Shown: positions 26,713 to 34,597 of the stretch, piece by piece
Layout: every line of letters begins with the position of its first letter
Position numbering within the stretch: the stretch's first letter is position 1
Origin: an uncultured Phascolarctobacterium sp.
Lineage (GTDB): Bacteria > Bacillota > Negativicutes > Acidaminococcales > Acidaminococcaceae
Reading direction: 5' to 3'
Length of the DNA stretch: 64,000 nucleotides
Assembly: GCF_934190775.1 (NCBI RefSeq)
Contig: NZ_CAKPTG010000005.1
Coordinates: 1-64,000, forward strand
Made by a program: the position numbers and the translations under genes
The notes under the pieces: generated by a model
The model's database searches: none
What the model was told of the DNA's origin: nothing
What the model saw: only the letters and a program-made list of their open reading frames with translations

Positions 26713-26727
26713 AAAAAAAAAAAAAAA
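26713..26727 (-). repeat. 15-base homopolymer (T15 on coding strand) before wza
   Basis: Fifteen consecutive A on the plus strand lie between the cpsB stop and the wza start, about 30 bases before the wza ATG. Tracts of this length are prone to slippage. It could set the efficiency of readthrough or transcription between the two genes. Confidence 0.9.
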
Positions 26728-26738
26728 CGGTATATTTA

Positions 26739-27545
26739 TTATTTAAATAACCTGTTCCACCATCTAGATTTCTTTTCCTTTGCAATTAACTGCTGCGGTG
26801 CCTTAACTTCCAAAGGAGTGCCAGCAATAATCCTCTGCGGATTAATCTGCGTCAGCTGCTGCAGTGTGGCCTCTCCGGCCAGCTCCCTTATTACAGCAGC
26901 ACCGGCGCGCATATCCGTATCGCGCCCGCTGTCCCTGTGCGCATCACTGCCCACAAAATCCACCAGATTGTTAGCCAAAAGCAGCTTCGCCGCCTGCTCG
27001 GCCTGCACGCCAAAATGCCCTGCAAAGCTGCCAATATTGCATTGCAGCAGCAAGCCCTCACGTCGCCAACGAAGTAGCAGGTCCGGCTTCGCCATTAACT
27101 CAGTATAACGCTCCGGATGTGCTAAAATCGGCACAACCCCCTTCAACCGCAGCTCATACCAAAAATCATCAGCATAATTCGGTATGAAATACATAGGTAA
27201 CTCCACAAGGATATAACTGGTCTGCGCTGTAGCAAAATTTTCACCATTCAGGCAAAAACTGCCATTCTCAGCAATAATATCCAGCAAATCCCAATCCATA
27301 AACACCTCACAGCCGGAATAAATTGCCAACGGCAAATTGTGCTCACTCGCCAAAGCGCGCAGTTTTTCTGCCCCAACTAAAAAATCTTGCCAAGCAGGAT
27401 GGTTGGCAGCCTGCAGCAAATGCGACGTTGCAAAAATAGAAGTCGTACCGGAAGCCACAGCCTTCTGCAGCATTCTAAGGCTCATCGCCTCGTCCTTGCT
27501 GCCGTCATCTATTCCAAAAATAATGTGGGAATGAATATCGATCAA
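26739..27545 (-). CDS. cpsB: capsular tyrosine-protein phosphatase CpsB/CapC (PHP family)
   Basis: A 268-residue manganese-dependent PHP-fold phosphatase that removes phosphate from the CpsD kinase. The metal-binding DIHSHIIFGIDDGS starts at residue 3, with HLL, LAHPERY and FVGSDAHRD supplying further ligands. The start codon is TTG at 27545 preceded by AGGTAAG. It is the first gene of the capsule locus; the promoter should lie in the region just right of it. A possible pair on the minus strand is TTGTAC and TAAAAT with a 17-base spacer near 27585-27613, but the -35 is weak. Confidence 0.9.
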   Translation of the reverse strand: MIDIHSHIIFGIDDGSKDEAMSLRMLQKAVASGTTSIFATSHLLQAANHPAWQDFLVGAEKLRALASEHNLPLAIYSGCEVFMDWDLLDIIAENGSFCLNGENFATAQTSYILVELPMYFIPNYADDFWYELRLKGVVPILAHPERYTELMAKPDLLLRWRREGLLLQCNIGSFAGHFGVQAEQAAKLLLANNLVDFVGSDAHRDSGRDTDMRAGAAVIRELAGEATLQQLTQINPQRIIAGTPLEVKAPQQLIAKEKKSRWWNRLFK

Positions 27546-28154
27546 GAGAAATCTTACCTTTGTTTATACTAGAGCCTGATTTTATTTTACGTAATACTAA
27601 TGTACAAAAATAAGAAGAATCAAACTCAGTTACATTTAAGAATATTGTACTACTTTGAAGTTTTGGAGTCAATCAGTTCAAATAAGATTTTTTACTGTAT
27701 ACATTAGACAACGCACCGTTTTATCCGCTGTTTTTTCAAGTATGCTTTATATGATATTATTTTATTTCATGCATTCAGTACTAGCAGTCTACATTATTAA
27801 TATAACAGATAAAGTCAAAAATATTCTAAAATGCTGGTTAGGTTTTTGTAAAATATCGGAGAAATTCTTCGCGGTTCGCAGCCCCCTTCCGTCGAGATGC
27901 GCTCGGCAGTATCGCGAGGTGGCACAACCCTCAGTCATCGCCTGCGGCGATGCCAGCTCCCTGACGCTAAGACCCAGTTTGTCGCAAGCTTGCGCTGCGA
28001 GAAACTGTTGGTCGTGCTAATGTCGCTTTGCGACGGCAGGGAGCATATAAAAGTTAATCAGATTTGTGAAGTTTAGCCTTCCGCAGGTCTGATATATCTT
28101 CCCTGAAAGGGAAGGTGGCTGCGAGCTTTGCGAGCAGACGGAAGGGTTGCAACG

Positions 28155-28234
28155 CGATATATCAATTGTGACACCTTCTCTCCGCCCCCTTCCGCCTCGC
28201 TTCGCTCGGCACCTTCCCCAAGGGGCAGGCAAGA
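28155..28234. repeat. direct repeat, copy 1
   Basis: An 80-bp unit whose last 57 bp (28178-28234) are identical to 28452-28508. Its first part (CGATATATCAATTGTGACACC) resembles the right end of the structured element, as if a second element had been deleted to its end. Confidence 0.85.
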
Positions 28235-28245
28235 AAGCTAGACGA

Positions 28246-28435
28246 GCAATTAACATATCGTGTAAGGAATAGCAATTTTAGCAAATGAGTGCTTGGAACC
28301 ATAGAAGCAAGGGTACGTAACTTTCTCTTACCGTCTGACAAATTTTACCGAAGCTTCGTCCTGGTTCCGCACGAAATTTGCGTTGTGCCCCATGGCACGG
28401 GAAAATTGCTACTGACTGGAACGATATTTAATTGC
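28246..28435. repeat. structured dispersed element, copy A
   Basis: A 190-bp element bounded by inverted ends GCAATTAA (28246-28253) and TTAATTGC (28428-28435), extended inward by ATATCGT (28255-28261) and ACGATAT (28421-28427). An inner stem pairs GCAAAT (28281-28286), GTGC (28289-28292), GGAACCA (28295-28301) and GAAGC (28304-28308) with GCTTC (28353-28357), TGGTTCC (28362-28368), GCAC (28369-28372) and ATTTGC (28376-28381). A small hairpin GTGCC-CCAT-GGCAC follows. Copy B at 49925-50159 has the same plan with compensatory changes. It could be a non-autonomous mobile element or a structured RNA; no coding frame is present. Confidence 0.75.
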
Positions 28436-28508
28436 GACACCACCCAGTCCCCTCTCCGCCCCCTTCCGCCTCGCTTCGCTCGGCACCTTCCCCAAGGGGC
28501 AGGCAAGA
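28422..28508. repeat. direct repeat, copy 2
   Basis: Contains the 57-bp sequence (28452-28508) identical to copy 1, preceded by the right end of structured element A. The exact match over 57 bp at a distance of 274 bp implies a recent duplication or gene conversion. Confidence 0.85.
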
Positions 28509-28517
28509 CTACACACC

Positions 28518-28545
28518 AAAAGCCGCCTTCGCAGGCGGCTTTTTT
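28518..28545 (-). terminator. bidirectional Rho-independent terminator
   Basis: An 11-bp perfect stem AAAAGCCGCCT / AGGCGGCTTTT with a TCGC loop lies 20 bp beyond the stop of the AAA-ATPase-like gene and gives T tracts on both strands. Confidence 0.85.
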
Positions 28546-28562
28546 GCTGTAAAAAACAATAT

Positions 28563-30245
28563 CTAATTCGTCTTCAACTCAACTCTCTTATTGGCAAACG
28601 CAATACCGTATTTGTGTATAACACTTACACCCAGTGAACGCAACTCAGTATCATACTTCTTTTCTTCAATCTGGTCGAACGCAACCTGCGCCAGCTTGCT
28701 CAAAGCACCATCATCGTCCTTTGCTTCACCTGCTTTTATTTCAATAATAATCCCTGGCATACCTGCGTTTTTAGGAATAAGCTGAATATCATATCTGCCA
28801 GTTCCACTTTCTCTATTGGAGCGGATAAAGTGAGTATATTCAAAGATAGTTATAAGTCCCAGCATAAGGCCATGATAATAGCTTTCCCTAAGCCCGTCAT
28901 AATAGCTGATTGTCTGCATCATAAATCTTCCCAGCGTCTCTTTGATGACAGCACTATCCTTATTTAATAAAGCGTCTCTTAAATCCGTTACCGTCATATC
29001 ACCGACTTCCGCTATCAGCAGACTAATAATTTCCTTACGATAGATCGTGCGTATCTCCTTATTGGGAATATTGAGCCGACATAAATGCTCACCGTCTTCG
29101 TTAAGAGTCATTTCCGTTGCCTTCAAGTAACCTGTCATCAGAAGAAAACCAAGAATATCTGTCTGAGGCCCCTTAAGTTCAGGATAAATTATATTCGTTT
29201 TAATTACAGAGCTTACCTGCCCGTTTTCTTTAAGCAATTCATGAAGATTCCTGTAAGTTGCTTCATTGTACTTCTTCAGTATTTCATGAATAATAGTATT
29301 CTCCGAAGTCTGGCTCCAATACGGGATAGCCTTGCAGCTGCTTGTTATATAATTAATCACCGACCACGGATTATAGATTTCAGTGCTGCCGAACCTATAG
29401 CCATCATACCAGCTTTTGATTTCTGCCAGCTTTTCAGTTACATTATAATACTGCGTTATAGTCTTGACCTCACCCTCAGTGAATCCAAAATAACCACTAA
29501 AAGTATCATCAAGTACAGAATCAACGCGGATATTATTCAACCCGCTGAAGATGCTTTCTTTAGCGACACGCAGGATACCCGTCATAATGCTCATAGTTAT
29601 ATAAGGATTATCCTTCAAAGCAGCCGAAAAGAAATTTCTGATAAACTCAATAGCTTCATTATAGTAATTATTGACGAAGCCTTCCTGGATAGGAGTATCG
29701 TACTCGTCAATGATTATCACAGGAGCCTTTTTGTAATGCTGATAAAGCATTCTGCTGAGAATCTGCAGGCTGAGCATATAATCTGCTTTATTAGCATTTT
29801 TATTGACTATTTTTTCGTGAAAATCCTTGTCTTGTTGGGATATCTCATTACCAGCCTGCAATTCCGGGTGTCTTGCATACTCGGAGCTGATAATCATTTT
29901 CAACAGCTCATATGCTGTTTCCCAATCTTGCGCCTTTATATCCTTCAGCGACAAAAAGATAACAGGATATTGACCTTGCTGCTGCCTATAGCTTTCGCCC
30001 TGCTGCCAGATTGCTTTATCCTTGAAATAGCTGCTGGTATCTGCGTCTGTTTTCTCAAAGAAAGTACGGAGCATATCCATGTTCAAGGTCTTGCCAAAAC
30101 GCCTCGGACGCGTAAAAAGAATGTTGCTCACCTTTTCATCAAGCAGGTCCTTTATAAGCAACGTCTTGTCGACATAATAATTTTCCCGGCAGATTCTTTT
30201 GAAGTCAGTAGTGCCGACAGGCAGCGGCAGTCTTGTCTGTTGCAT
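28563..30245 (-). CDS. AAA-ATPase-like/PD-(D/E)XK fusion protein (DUF1703 type)
   Basis: A 560-residue protein of the expanded AAA-ATPase-like plus PDDEXK_9 family common in gut anaerobes. Start set at ATG 30245, preceded by AAAGGGG; the longer frame to 30401 is not family-like. The N-terminus has YYVDKTLLIKDLL and the P-loop-like RPRRFGKT at 46-53; a Walker-B-like VIIIDEYDTPI lies near residue 175; WYDGYRFG and NPWSVINY are family landmarks; the C-terminus carries PGIIIEIKAGEAKDDD, the nuclease E-x-K motif. Function is unknown; mobile or host-defence roles have been proposed. A relative lacking the nuclease end is encoded at 37477-38610. Confidence 0.85.
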   Translation of the reverse strand: MQQTRLPLPVGTTDFKRICRENYYVDKTLLIKDLLDEKVSNILFTRPRRFGKTLNMDMLRTFFEKTDADTSSYFKDKAIWQQGESYRQQQGQYPVIFLSLKDIKAQDWETAYELLKMIISSEYARHPELQAGNEISQQDKDFHEKIVNKNANKADYMLSLQILSRMLYQHYKKAPVIIIDEYDTPIQEGFVNNYYNEAIEFIRNFFSAALKDNPYITMSIMTGILRVAKESIFSGLNNIRVDSVLDDTFSGYFGFTEGEVKTITQYYNVTEKLAEIKSWYDGYRFGSTEIYNPWSVINYITSSCKAIPYWSQTSENTIIHEILKKYNEATYRNLHELLKENGQVSSVIKTNIIYPELKGPQTDILGFLLMTGYLKATEMTLNEDGEHLCRLNIPNKEIRTIYRKEIISLLIAEVGDMTVTDLRDALLNKDSAVIKETLGRFMMQTISYYDGLRESYYHGLMLGLITIFEYTHFIRSNRESGTGRYDIQLIPKNAGMPGIIIEIKAGEAKDDDGALSKLAQVAFDQIEEKKYDTELRSLGVSVIHKYGIAFANKRVELKTN

Positions 30246-30368
30246 GAGAATTCCCCTTTCTTTGCTTCTTCCTATATTATAACATCTTTTAGCGCCTGCG
30301 ACCATTTCCCCTGTCGATATAATTCTACACGCCTTCTGTAATACTCCTGGCTGCATAACATAAAAATA

Positions 30369-30398
30369 CCCCCAATACCATGCATCTGGTATCGGGGG
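30369..30398 (-). terminator. Rho-independent terminator
   Basis: CCCCC-A-ATACCA pairs with TGGTAT-C-GGGGG around a TGCATC loop, followed on the minus strand by TATTTTTA. It lies 78 bp downstream of the 119-residue gene and upstream of the AAA-ATPase-like gene. Confidence 0.75.
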
Positions 30399-30475
30399 CA
30401 AACATCAAGCCCATAACCTCACGACGTTCTTTATTAATTCACACTAAAAAGGCACGGGCATCCACCCCAAAGCCT

Positions 30476-30835
30476 TCAATAAGCATCCAGCCCATTGCGC
30501 GCACCACCAACAACACGCACATTGCTCACATTAAACGCCGCCTTCAGCACCGGCAAATACTTGCCAATCAGCTCCGTGCGCACACGCTCATCACCAGCGA
30601 CAAGCAAAAGTGCATCCTCGCCCAGGTTAATATTCAGCAGCGGGCTGATCAGGCGCGCAAACGCAGGCGCAGACATTGCCTTCTTCAAAGCAGTCAGCCC
30701 TGGCATAACCTGCGGCTTTTCCTTAGCCATGCGCACCTCCAGCGCCTCAAACGGCACCTCAAACAGCTTATCATTGCTTGCGCCCACAAAGCTTTCATTC
30801 AAAGAACCGCTAACGCCAACAAAATCTTCTGCCAT
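30476..30835 (-). CDS. small DnaA-domain-I-like protein
   Basis: A 119-residue protein. ATG 30835 follows AAGGAGG with an eight-base spacer, so the upstream in-frame ATG at 30853, which is part of that site, is not the start. Residues about 55-110 (FARLISPLLNINLGEDALLLV, then TELIGKYLPVLKAAF) resemble the N-terminal interaction domain of DnaA in the order f-x(2)-pl...d.l.l.a...r.eli..Y.p.i..af, but the conserved Trp is missing and there is no AAA+ or DNA-binding domain. It has its own promoter and terminator and is monocistronic. The DnaA relation is my inference; otherwise it is an unknown small cytoplasmic protein. Confidence 0.6.
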   Translation of the reverse strand: MAEDFVGVSGSLNESFVGASNDKLFEVPFEALEVRMAKEKPQVMPGLTALKKAMSAPAFARLISPLLNINLGEDALLLVAGDERVRTELIGKYLPVLKAAFNVSNVRVVGGARNGLDAY

Positions 30836-30907
30836 GATAAAAACCTCCTTCATATATACACACGCGAGGCCAACGCCCCGTTCATAATAAAAACTTCTGC
30901 TAATATG

Positions 30908-30936
30908 AATTTAGCACAAAATGGATTGCTTGTCAA
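30908..30936 (-). promoter_or_regulatory. sigma-70-type promoter
   Basis: On the minus strand TTGACA (30931-30936), a 17-base spacer, and TAAATT (30908-30913) with an upstream TGC extension. It points at the 119-residue gene, whose ATG is about 75 bp away. Confidence 0.75.
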
Positions 30937-31097
30937 AAAATACATAGTAAAATTATTGCTCATCACCTTCGCTGTACCTGCCAGCCCCTTATGTACATGC
31001 TAAAAGCTTTACCTATTTACTATTAAATATGGCAAATACCGCAAAAGCATAGAGCGTTTATAGGCTTTAATTCATAGATATTTCACAAAAAGTTTAC

Positions 31098-31126
31098 TTG
31101 TCATTAACAATATACCCTAGTATTCT
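31098..31126 (+). promoter_or_regulatory. predicted autotransporter promoter
   Basis: TTGTCA (31098-31103), a 17-base spacer and TATTCT (31121-31126) on the plus strand, about 105 bp upstream of the autotransporter ATG. Confidence 0.55.
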
Positions 31127-31200
31127 ATTAAGTAAGTGAATTAAGTAACTAAAGTAAGTAAGTTTATTAGGGAAAACTTATCATGACTTTATTAGGGTAT
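31112..31200 (+). promoter_or_regulatory. repeat-rich leader of the autotransporter gene
   Basis: Two near-identical 13-bp repeats (ATTAAGTAAGTGA at 31127-31139, ATTAAGTAACTAA at 31140-31152) and a partial third copy are followed by TTTATTAGGG twice (31163-31172 and 31188-31197). ATACCCTA (31112-31119) and TAGGGTAT (31193-31200) are inverted copies that could fold the leader. The arrangement suggests regulator binding or an RNA switch controlling this surface protein. Confidence 0.5.
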
Positions 31201-31230
31201 TTATGAAAATAAGGGAGGAATACAAACATT

Positions 31231-34200
31231 ATGGGAAATTATTTACACCAACGGAGCAAAAGCCTGCTGGCTTTTGCTGTCGGGCTGACCATTTTATCTT
31301 CATCCTTCGCAGGAGAAGTAAATGCAGCCGAATACTACTACAATGGTTGGGATATGGCCAATGATGACACCACTACATGGGATGAGGAAACCCAAACCGC
31401 AACATTAAATGCGGACAGAAGCATCTATCGCACCTTTGCCTACTCTAGTTCCTTTGGATTGCCTACTCAACCAGGAGCTCAATTTGCATCTTTAGGAACC
31501 ACTTTATATACAAACTCAGGCTGGCAATGGAATTCGTATAATGTAGCCGGTGCAACAAAAAGCGAAAAACTTACGCTCTACGGCGATATCATCGCTACAC
31601 AAACCAAAAAATTATCAGTCCATGACCTTGATACACTGAAAATCACAAACGGCACCTACGGTTTAGAAGCTAACGAAGGCAACAAAACTAATGGCGGCCT
31701 GTACCTCAATAACATCAAAAACGTTGATATCTCCGGCACCGTCAGCGCTATCTACAGTGATGTTAGAGGCAAAGTAGATCTCACTGACATCGGTACCCTG
31801 AATCTTACAAGCAACATCAATCGCGTTTCAGAATATGAAGGATACCTCACTGCAACCGAAGACAATACCATCACCTGCGACTATGGCAGCATCATTAACA
31901 TCAACGCGACAAACACAACAATCACCTCAACTGGGCGCGCTATCCTTGCCACCGCACGCAGCGTAGACAATATAAATACACTAGAGGATGGTAGCTGGGA
32001 AACCAATACTCCTTGGCCTCAAGTCAACATCAACAGCAACACCCTCACCATTGCTGCTGCCACCAGCGGTCCAACTGCTGCTGCCGTTTACAGTGATACA
32101 AGTGCCATCGTCAACCTTGGCAGTGCTGATAATAAAATTAAAACTCTCAAATTCGATCAATACCAAGACGAACAAGGCAAAAAAAACTACGCTAACATGA
32201 ACCTATACAGTAGCTCCTATATCTACGAGGAGAAAGAGACCAGCCGCTACAACAGATACAGCGCCACCATCGCTGACGGCAAAACAGCTGATAACTACAT
32301 CCTGCATAAATCGCAAATCAATGTCTATGCTGAAAATGCCGAATTCAACGCCAACACGAACGCTATCAATGCCCACAACAAAGCATTGATCAACGTAAAG
32401 GCTGACACCGCCGTCATCAACAGCAATTACGGCAACGTTGCCACAGTAGCTGCCAGCGCCGGTGCTACCGTAAACATCGAAGGCAATGACCTGGCCATCA
32501 CCAACAAAAATACCAACTACCTCAAAAATGCTCAGGTAGTAGAAAAAGAAGACGCAAAGATTGCTATTGGCAGCGGCGGCATTATCAATCCCTCTCGCCC
32601 GGACCTGGTAGAAGAGTATGATGGCACTGCCGTCAATGCCGGTAACATTGACATTAAGGCCAATAACCAGCTTGTCATCAACGGCAACATTGTTATCAAA
32701 GCCAATCCGGATGCTGCAACAGGCAATAGCATCAGCATCAACAAGGATAACACCACCGCGCTGGTCAACATTACTGGCGACATCTACACCGACAAAGGCA
32801 ACGAGGTATATCTCACCCTGGGCGATGGCAGTGCTGCAAGCCAGGCAAGCAACGCTACCGGCAGACAGGCTGGCCGCTCCACGCTGACCGGTAAAATTTT
32901 AGACAAAGCCTCCACCGCTACTGACTTCAGCTTCAGTGATACCAGCTTTTCGGAAAAAGGCACCAACCTCAAGATGAAGGACGCTACCTGGAATGTCACT
33001 GCAGACAGTGAAGTGGCAAACGTAGAAATGGCTGGCAACAGCATCATTGACCTCACACAGCACAATGAAGCTGCAACTGTAGACATGGCTGGTAGCAGCA
33101 CCATCGGCCGCACGCATGACCATGATTTCCAAAAGCTCAAAATCAACAAACTTAGCGGCAGCGGCACCATCAAACTGGATTACGACGACAGCCAAAGCAG
33201 CACCGACGGTTCTACCGCCGACAAGCTGTTCATCAATAACCACAACGGCACGCATTGCCTGTACCTCAACGAGGTGAACGGCGCAACTTCCCTGACTGGC
33301 AACGCTGAAGGTACCGTATTGGTGAGCGTAGTCAACGAAAGCGGCGACTTCAAGGCTGCCTCCGATGACAACCTCACCTGGAACATCTACGAGTTAAATA
33401 AGAAGGAAAGTACTACAACAGGCTACACCACCGACTGGTATCTGGCGAAGAATACCAACCCCACACCTCCTCCCAAAGGCCCCACCCGCGACGAGGCTGG
33501 CACCATCAAGGCCCACAATATGAACTACTACCTGTGGCGTGACCAAAGCGAGCGTCTCACCAAGCGCCTGGGCATCACCTGCTTTGACGAAGAACGCGCA
33601 GGCGTGTGGACCAGGATGAGCAATTCTGATATCAGCGGCAGCGGTATTTACGGCAGCGACGCCAAGGTCAAAACCTACACCATCGGCTACGACTTCAAGC
33701 ATAATTCGGACGAACACCTGACTGCGGCAAACGCTAAAAAAACACGTGACTTCAGCGGCCTCGCCTTCACCTATATCAAAGGCAGCAGCAGCATGGATGG
33801 CTACAAGGTCAGCGACGCGCTGCAGGTTGCCGGTGGTCGCAGTGACATCCGCGGCGGCGCCCTCACTGCCTACCATACGCACACCTCACAATCCGGCTCC
33901 TACGCTGACTATGTTCTCCGCTACAGCTCTTACGACAACGACTTCAAGCTGGACGGCGTCAATGGCAGCGCCAAAAGTCACGGCCTGCAGGCAAGTGCGG
34001 AATATGGCCACCGCCTGGAAAACAACCATGGTCTTTTTGTAACACCCAACGCTCAGTTTACGCTGGGACGCTTGTACAACAAAGCCTTCACCACCTCCAA
34101 TGGCGTACATGTAGCAAGTGACCATCTGAACAGCGCCATCCTCAGCATGGGCGTGGACGTTGGCCAAAATATCGGCGACCAAAGCCAGGTTTATGCCAAG

Positions 34201-34428
34201 GTGCGCTACAACACCGAGCTTGGCGACCGCGTCAGCGCTGCCTTCTACAAGGGTGTTAAGAGCGACTTCTGCAATGGCGACAGCAACGGCAGCTGGTGGG
34301 AATACGGCCTGGGCTTTGATATCAAGGCTGGCCACGCCAGCCATCTCTTCATGGACGCTGAACGCGCTAGCGGCAGCGGCTTCAGCAAGGACTGGTCCTG
34401 GCGTATCGGCGCACGCTTCGACTTCTAA
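31231..34428 (+). CDS. autotransporter (type Va-like) outer-membrane protein
   Basis: A 1065-residue surface protein and the only plus-strand gene here. Signal peptide at 1-32 (AFAVGLTILSSSFAGEVNA). The passenger (about 33-770) is rich in Asn, Thr and Ser with short alternating strands such as ITIAAATSGPTAAAVYS and TVNIEGNDLAITNKN, as in beta-helical passengers. A proline stretch (NPTPPPKGP) and a helical linker (NYYLWRDQSERLTKRLG) lead into a beta-barrel (about 790-1065) ending in WSWRIGARFDF, the C-terminal Phe needed for Bam-dependent insertion. Adhesin, protease or enzyme function cannot be read; no Ser-protease motif is obvious. It proves the cell has an outer membrane. GGAGG lies 12 bases before the ATG. 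Confidence 0.93.
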   Translation: MGNYLHQRSKSLLAFAVGLTILSSSFAGEVNAAEYYYNGWDMANDDTTTWDEETQTATLNADRSIYRTFAYSSSFGLPTQPGAQFASLGTTLYTNSGWQWNSYNVAGATKSEKLTLYGDIIATQTKKLSVHDLDTLKITNGTYGLEANEGNKTNGGLYLNNIKNVDISGTVSAIYSDVRGKVDLTDIGTLNLTSNINRVSEYEGYLTATEDNTITCDYGSIININATNTTITSTGRAILATARSVDNINTLEDGSWETNTPWPQVNINSNTLTIAAATSGPTAAAVYSDTSAIVNLGSADNKIKTLKFDQYQDEQGKKNYANMNLYSSSYIYEEKETSRYNRYSATIADGKTADNYILHKSQINVYAENAEFNANTNAINAHNKALINVKADTAVINSNYGNVATVAASAGATVNIEGNDLAITNKNTNYLKNAQVVEKEDAKIAIGSGGIINPSRPDLVEEYDGTAVNAGNIDIKANNQLVINGNIVIKANPDAATGNSISINKDNTTALVNITGDIYTDKGNEVYLTLGDGSAASQASNATGRQAGRSTLTGKILDKASTATDFSFSDTSFSEKGTNLKMKDATWNVTADSEVANVEMAGNSIIDLTQHNEAATVDMAGSSTIGRTHDHDFQKLKINKLSGSGTIKLDYDDSQSSTDGSTADKLFINNHNGTHCLYLNEVNGATSLTGNAEGTVLVSVVNESGDFKAASDDNLTWNIYELNKKESTTTGYTTDWYLAKNTNPTPPPKGPTRDEAGTIKAHNMNYYLWRDQSERLTKRLGITCFDEERAGVWTRMSNSDISGSGIYGSDAKVKTYTIGYDFKHNSDEHLTAANAKKTRDFSGLAFTYIKGSSSMDGYKVSDALQVAGGRSDIRGGALTAYHTHTSQSGSYADYVLRYSSYDNDFKLDGVNGSAKSHGLQASAEYGHRLENNHGLFVTPNAQFTLGRLYNKAFTTSNGVHVASDHLNSAILSMGVDVGQNIGDQSQVYAKVRYNTELGDRVSAAFYKGVKSDFCNGDSNGSWWEYGLGFDIKAGHASHLFMDAERASGSGFSKDWSWRIGARFDF

Positions 34429-34536
34429 GCGCCAACCTTTTTAAAACAGCCTATCCGCTACGCTAAGCATAGCTTCTGCTGACAGGTAAACTATTAGCGA
34501 ACCACCTGAAAATATCATAACTGCATAAACACAAAA

Positions 34537-34568
34537 AAACTGACGAAGCAAAATTGCCTCGTCAGTTT
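34537..34568. terminator. bidirectional terminator between autotransporter and alaS
   Basis: AAACTGACGA (34537-34546) pairs with TCGTCAGTTT (34559-34568), with further inner pairs. Seven T follow on the minus strand and a TTTATTTTTAT tract on the plus strand, so it can end both convergent genes. Confidence 0.85.
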
Positions 34569-34597
34569 ATTTTTATACGTAATATTCAGCGCTAAGC

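Larger units (their letters stand above)
27546..28562. other. 1-kb repeat-rich intergenic region
   Basis: No credible gene. The right side of the region next to cpsB (27546-27850) is AT-rich and probably carries the capsule promoter. From about 27875 on it is made of GC-rich short repeats: fragments of CCTTCCGxCxxGxxxCGCTCGGC type, a 57-bp sequence present twice without a mismatch (28178-28234 and 28452-28508), and between them one copy of the structured element described at 28246-28435. A terminator of the next gene is at 28518-28543. Confidence 0.7.
30854..31230. other. divergent promoter region (small DnaA-like gene / autotransporter)
   Basis: This 377-bp region holds a minus-strand promoter at 30908-30936, a plus-strand promoter at 31098-31126 and a set of short repeats between the latter and the autotransporter start. 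No gene is seen. Confidence 0.7.

Noticed and set aside
27655..28020. 121-residue plus-strand frame in the repeat region
   Set aside because: Its second half is translated from repeat DNA and no ribosome site or domain is seen.
28017..28256. 79-residue minus-strand frame in the repeat region
   Set aside because: Composed of repeat sequence; Arg/Gly/Ala-rich by base composition.
29085..30341. Plus-strand frame of 418 residues opposite the AAA-ATPase-like gene
   Set aside because: Antisense shadow; the minus-strand protein has family motifs throughout.
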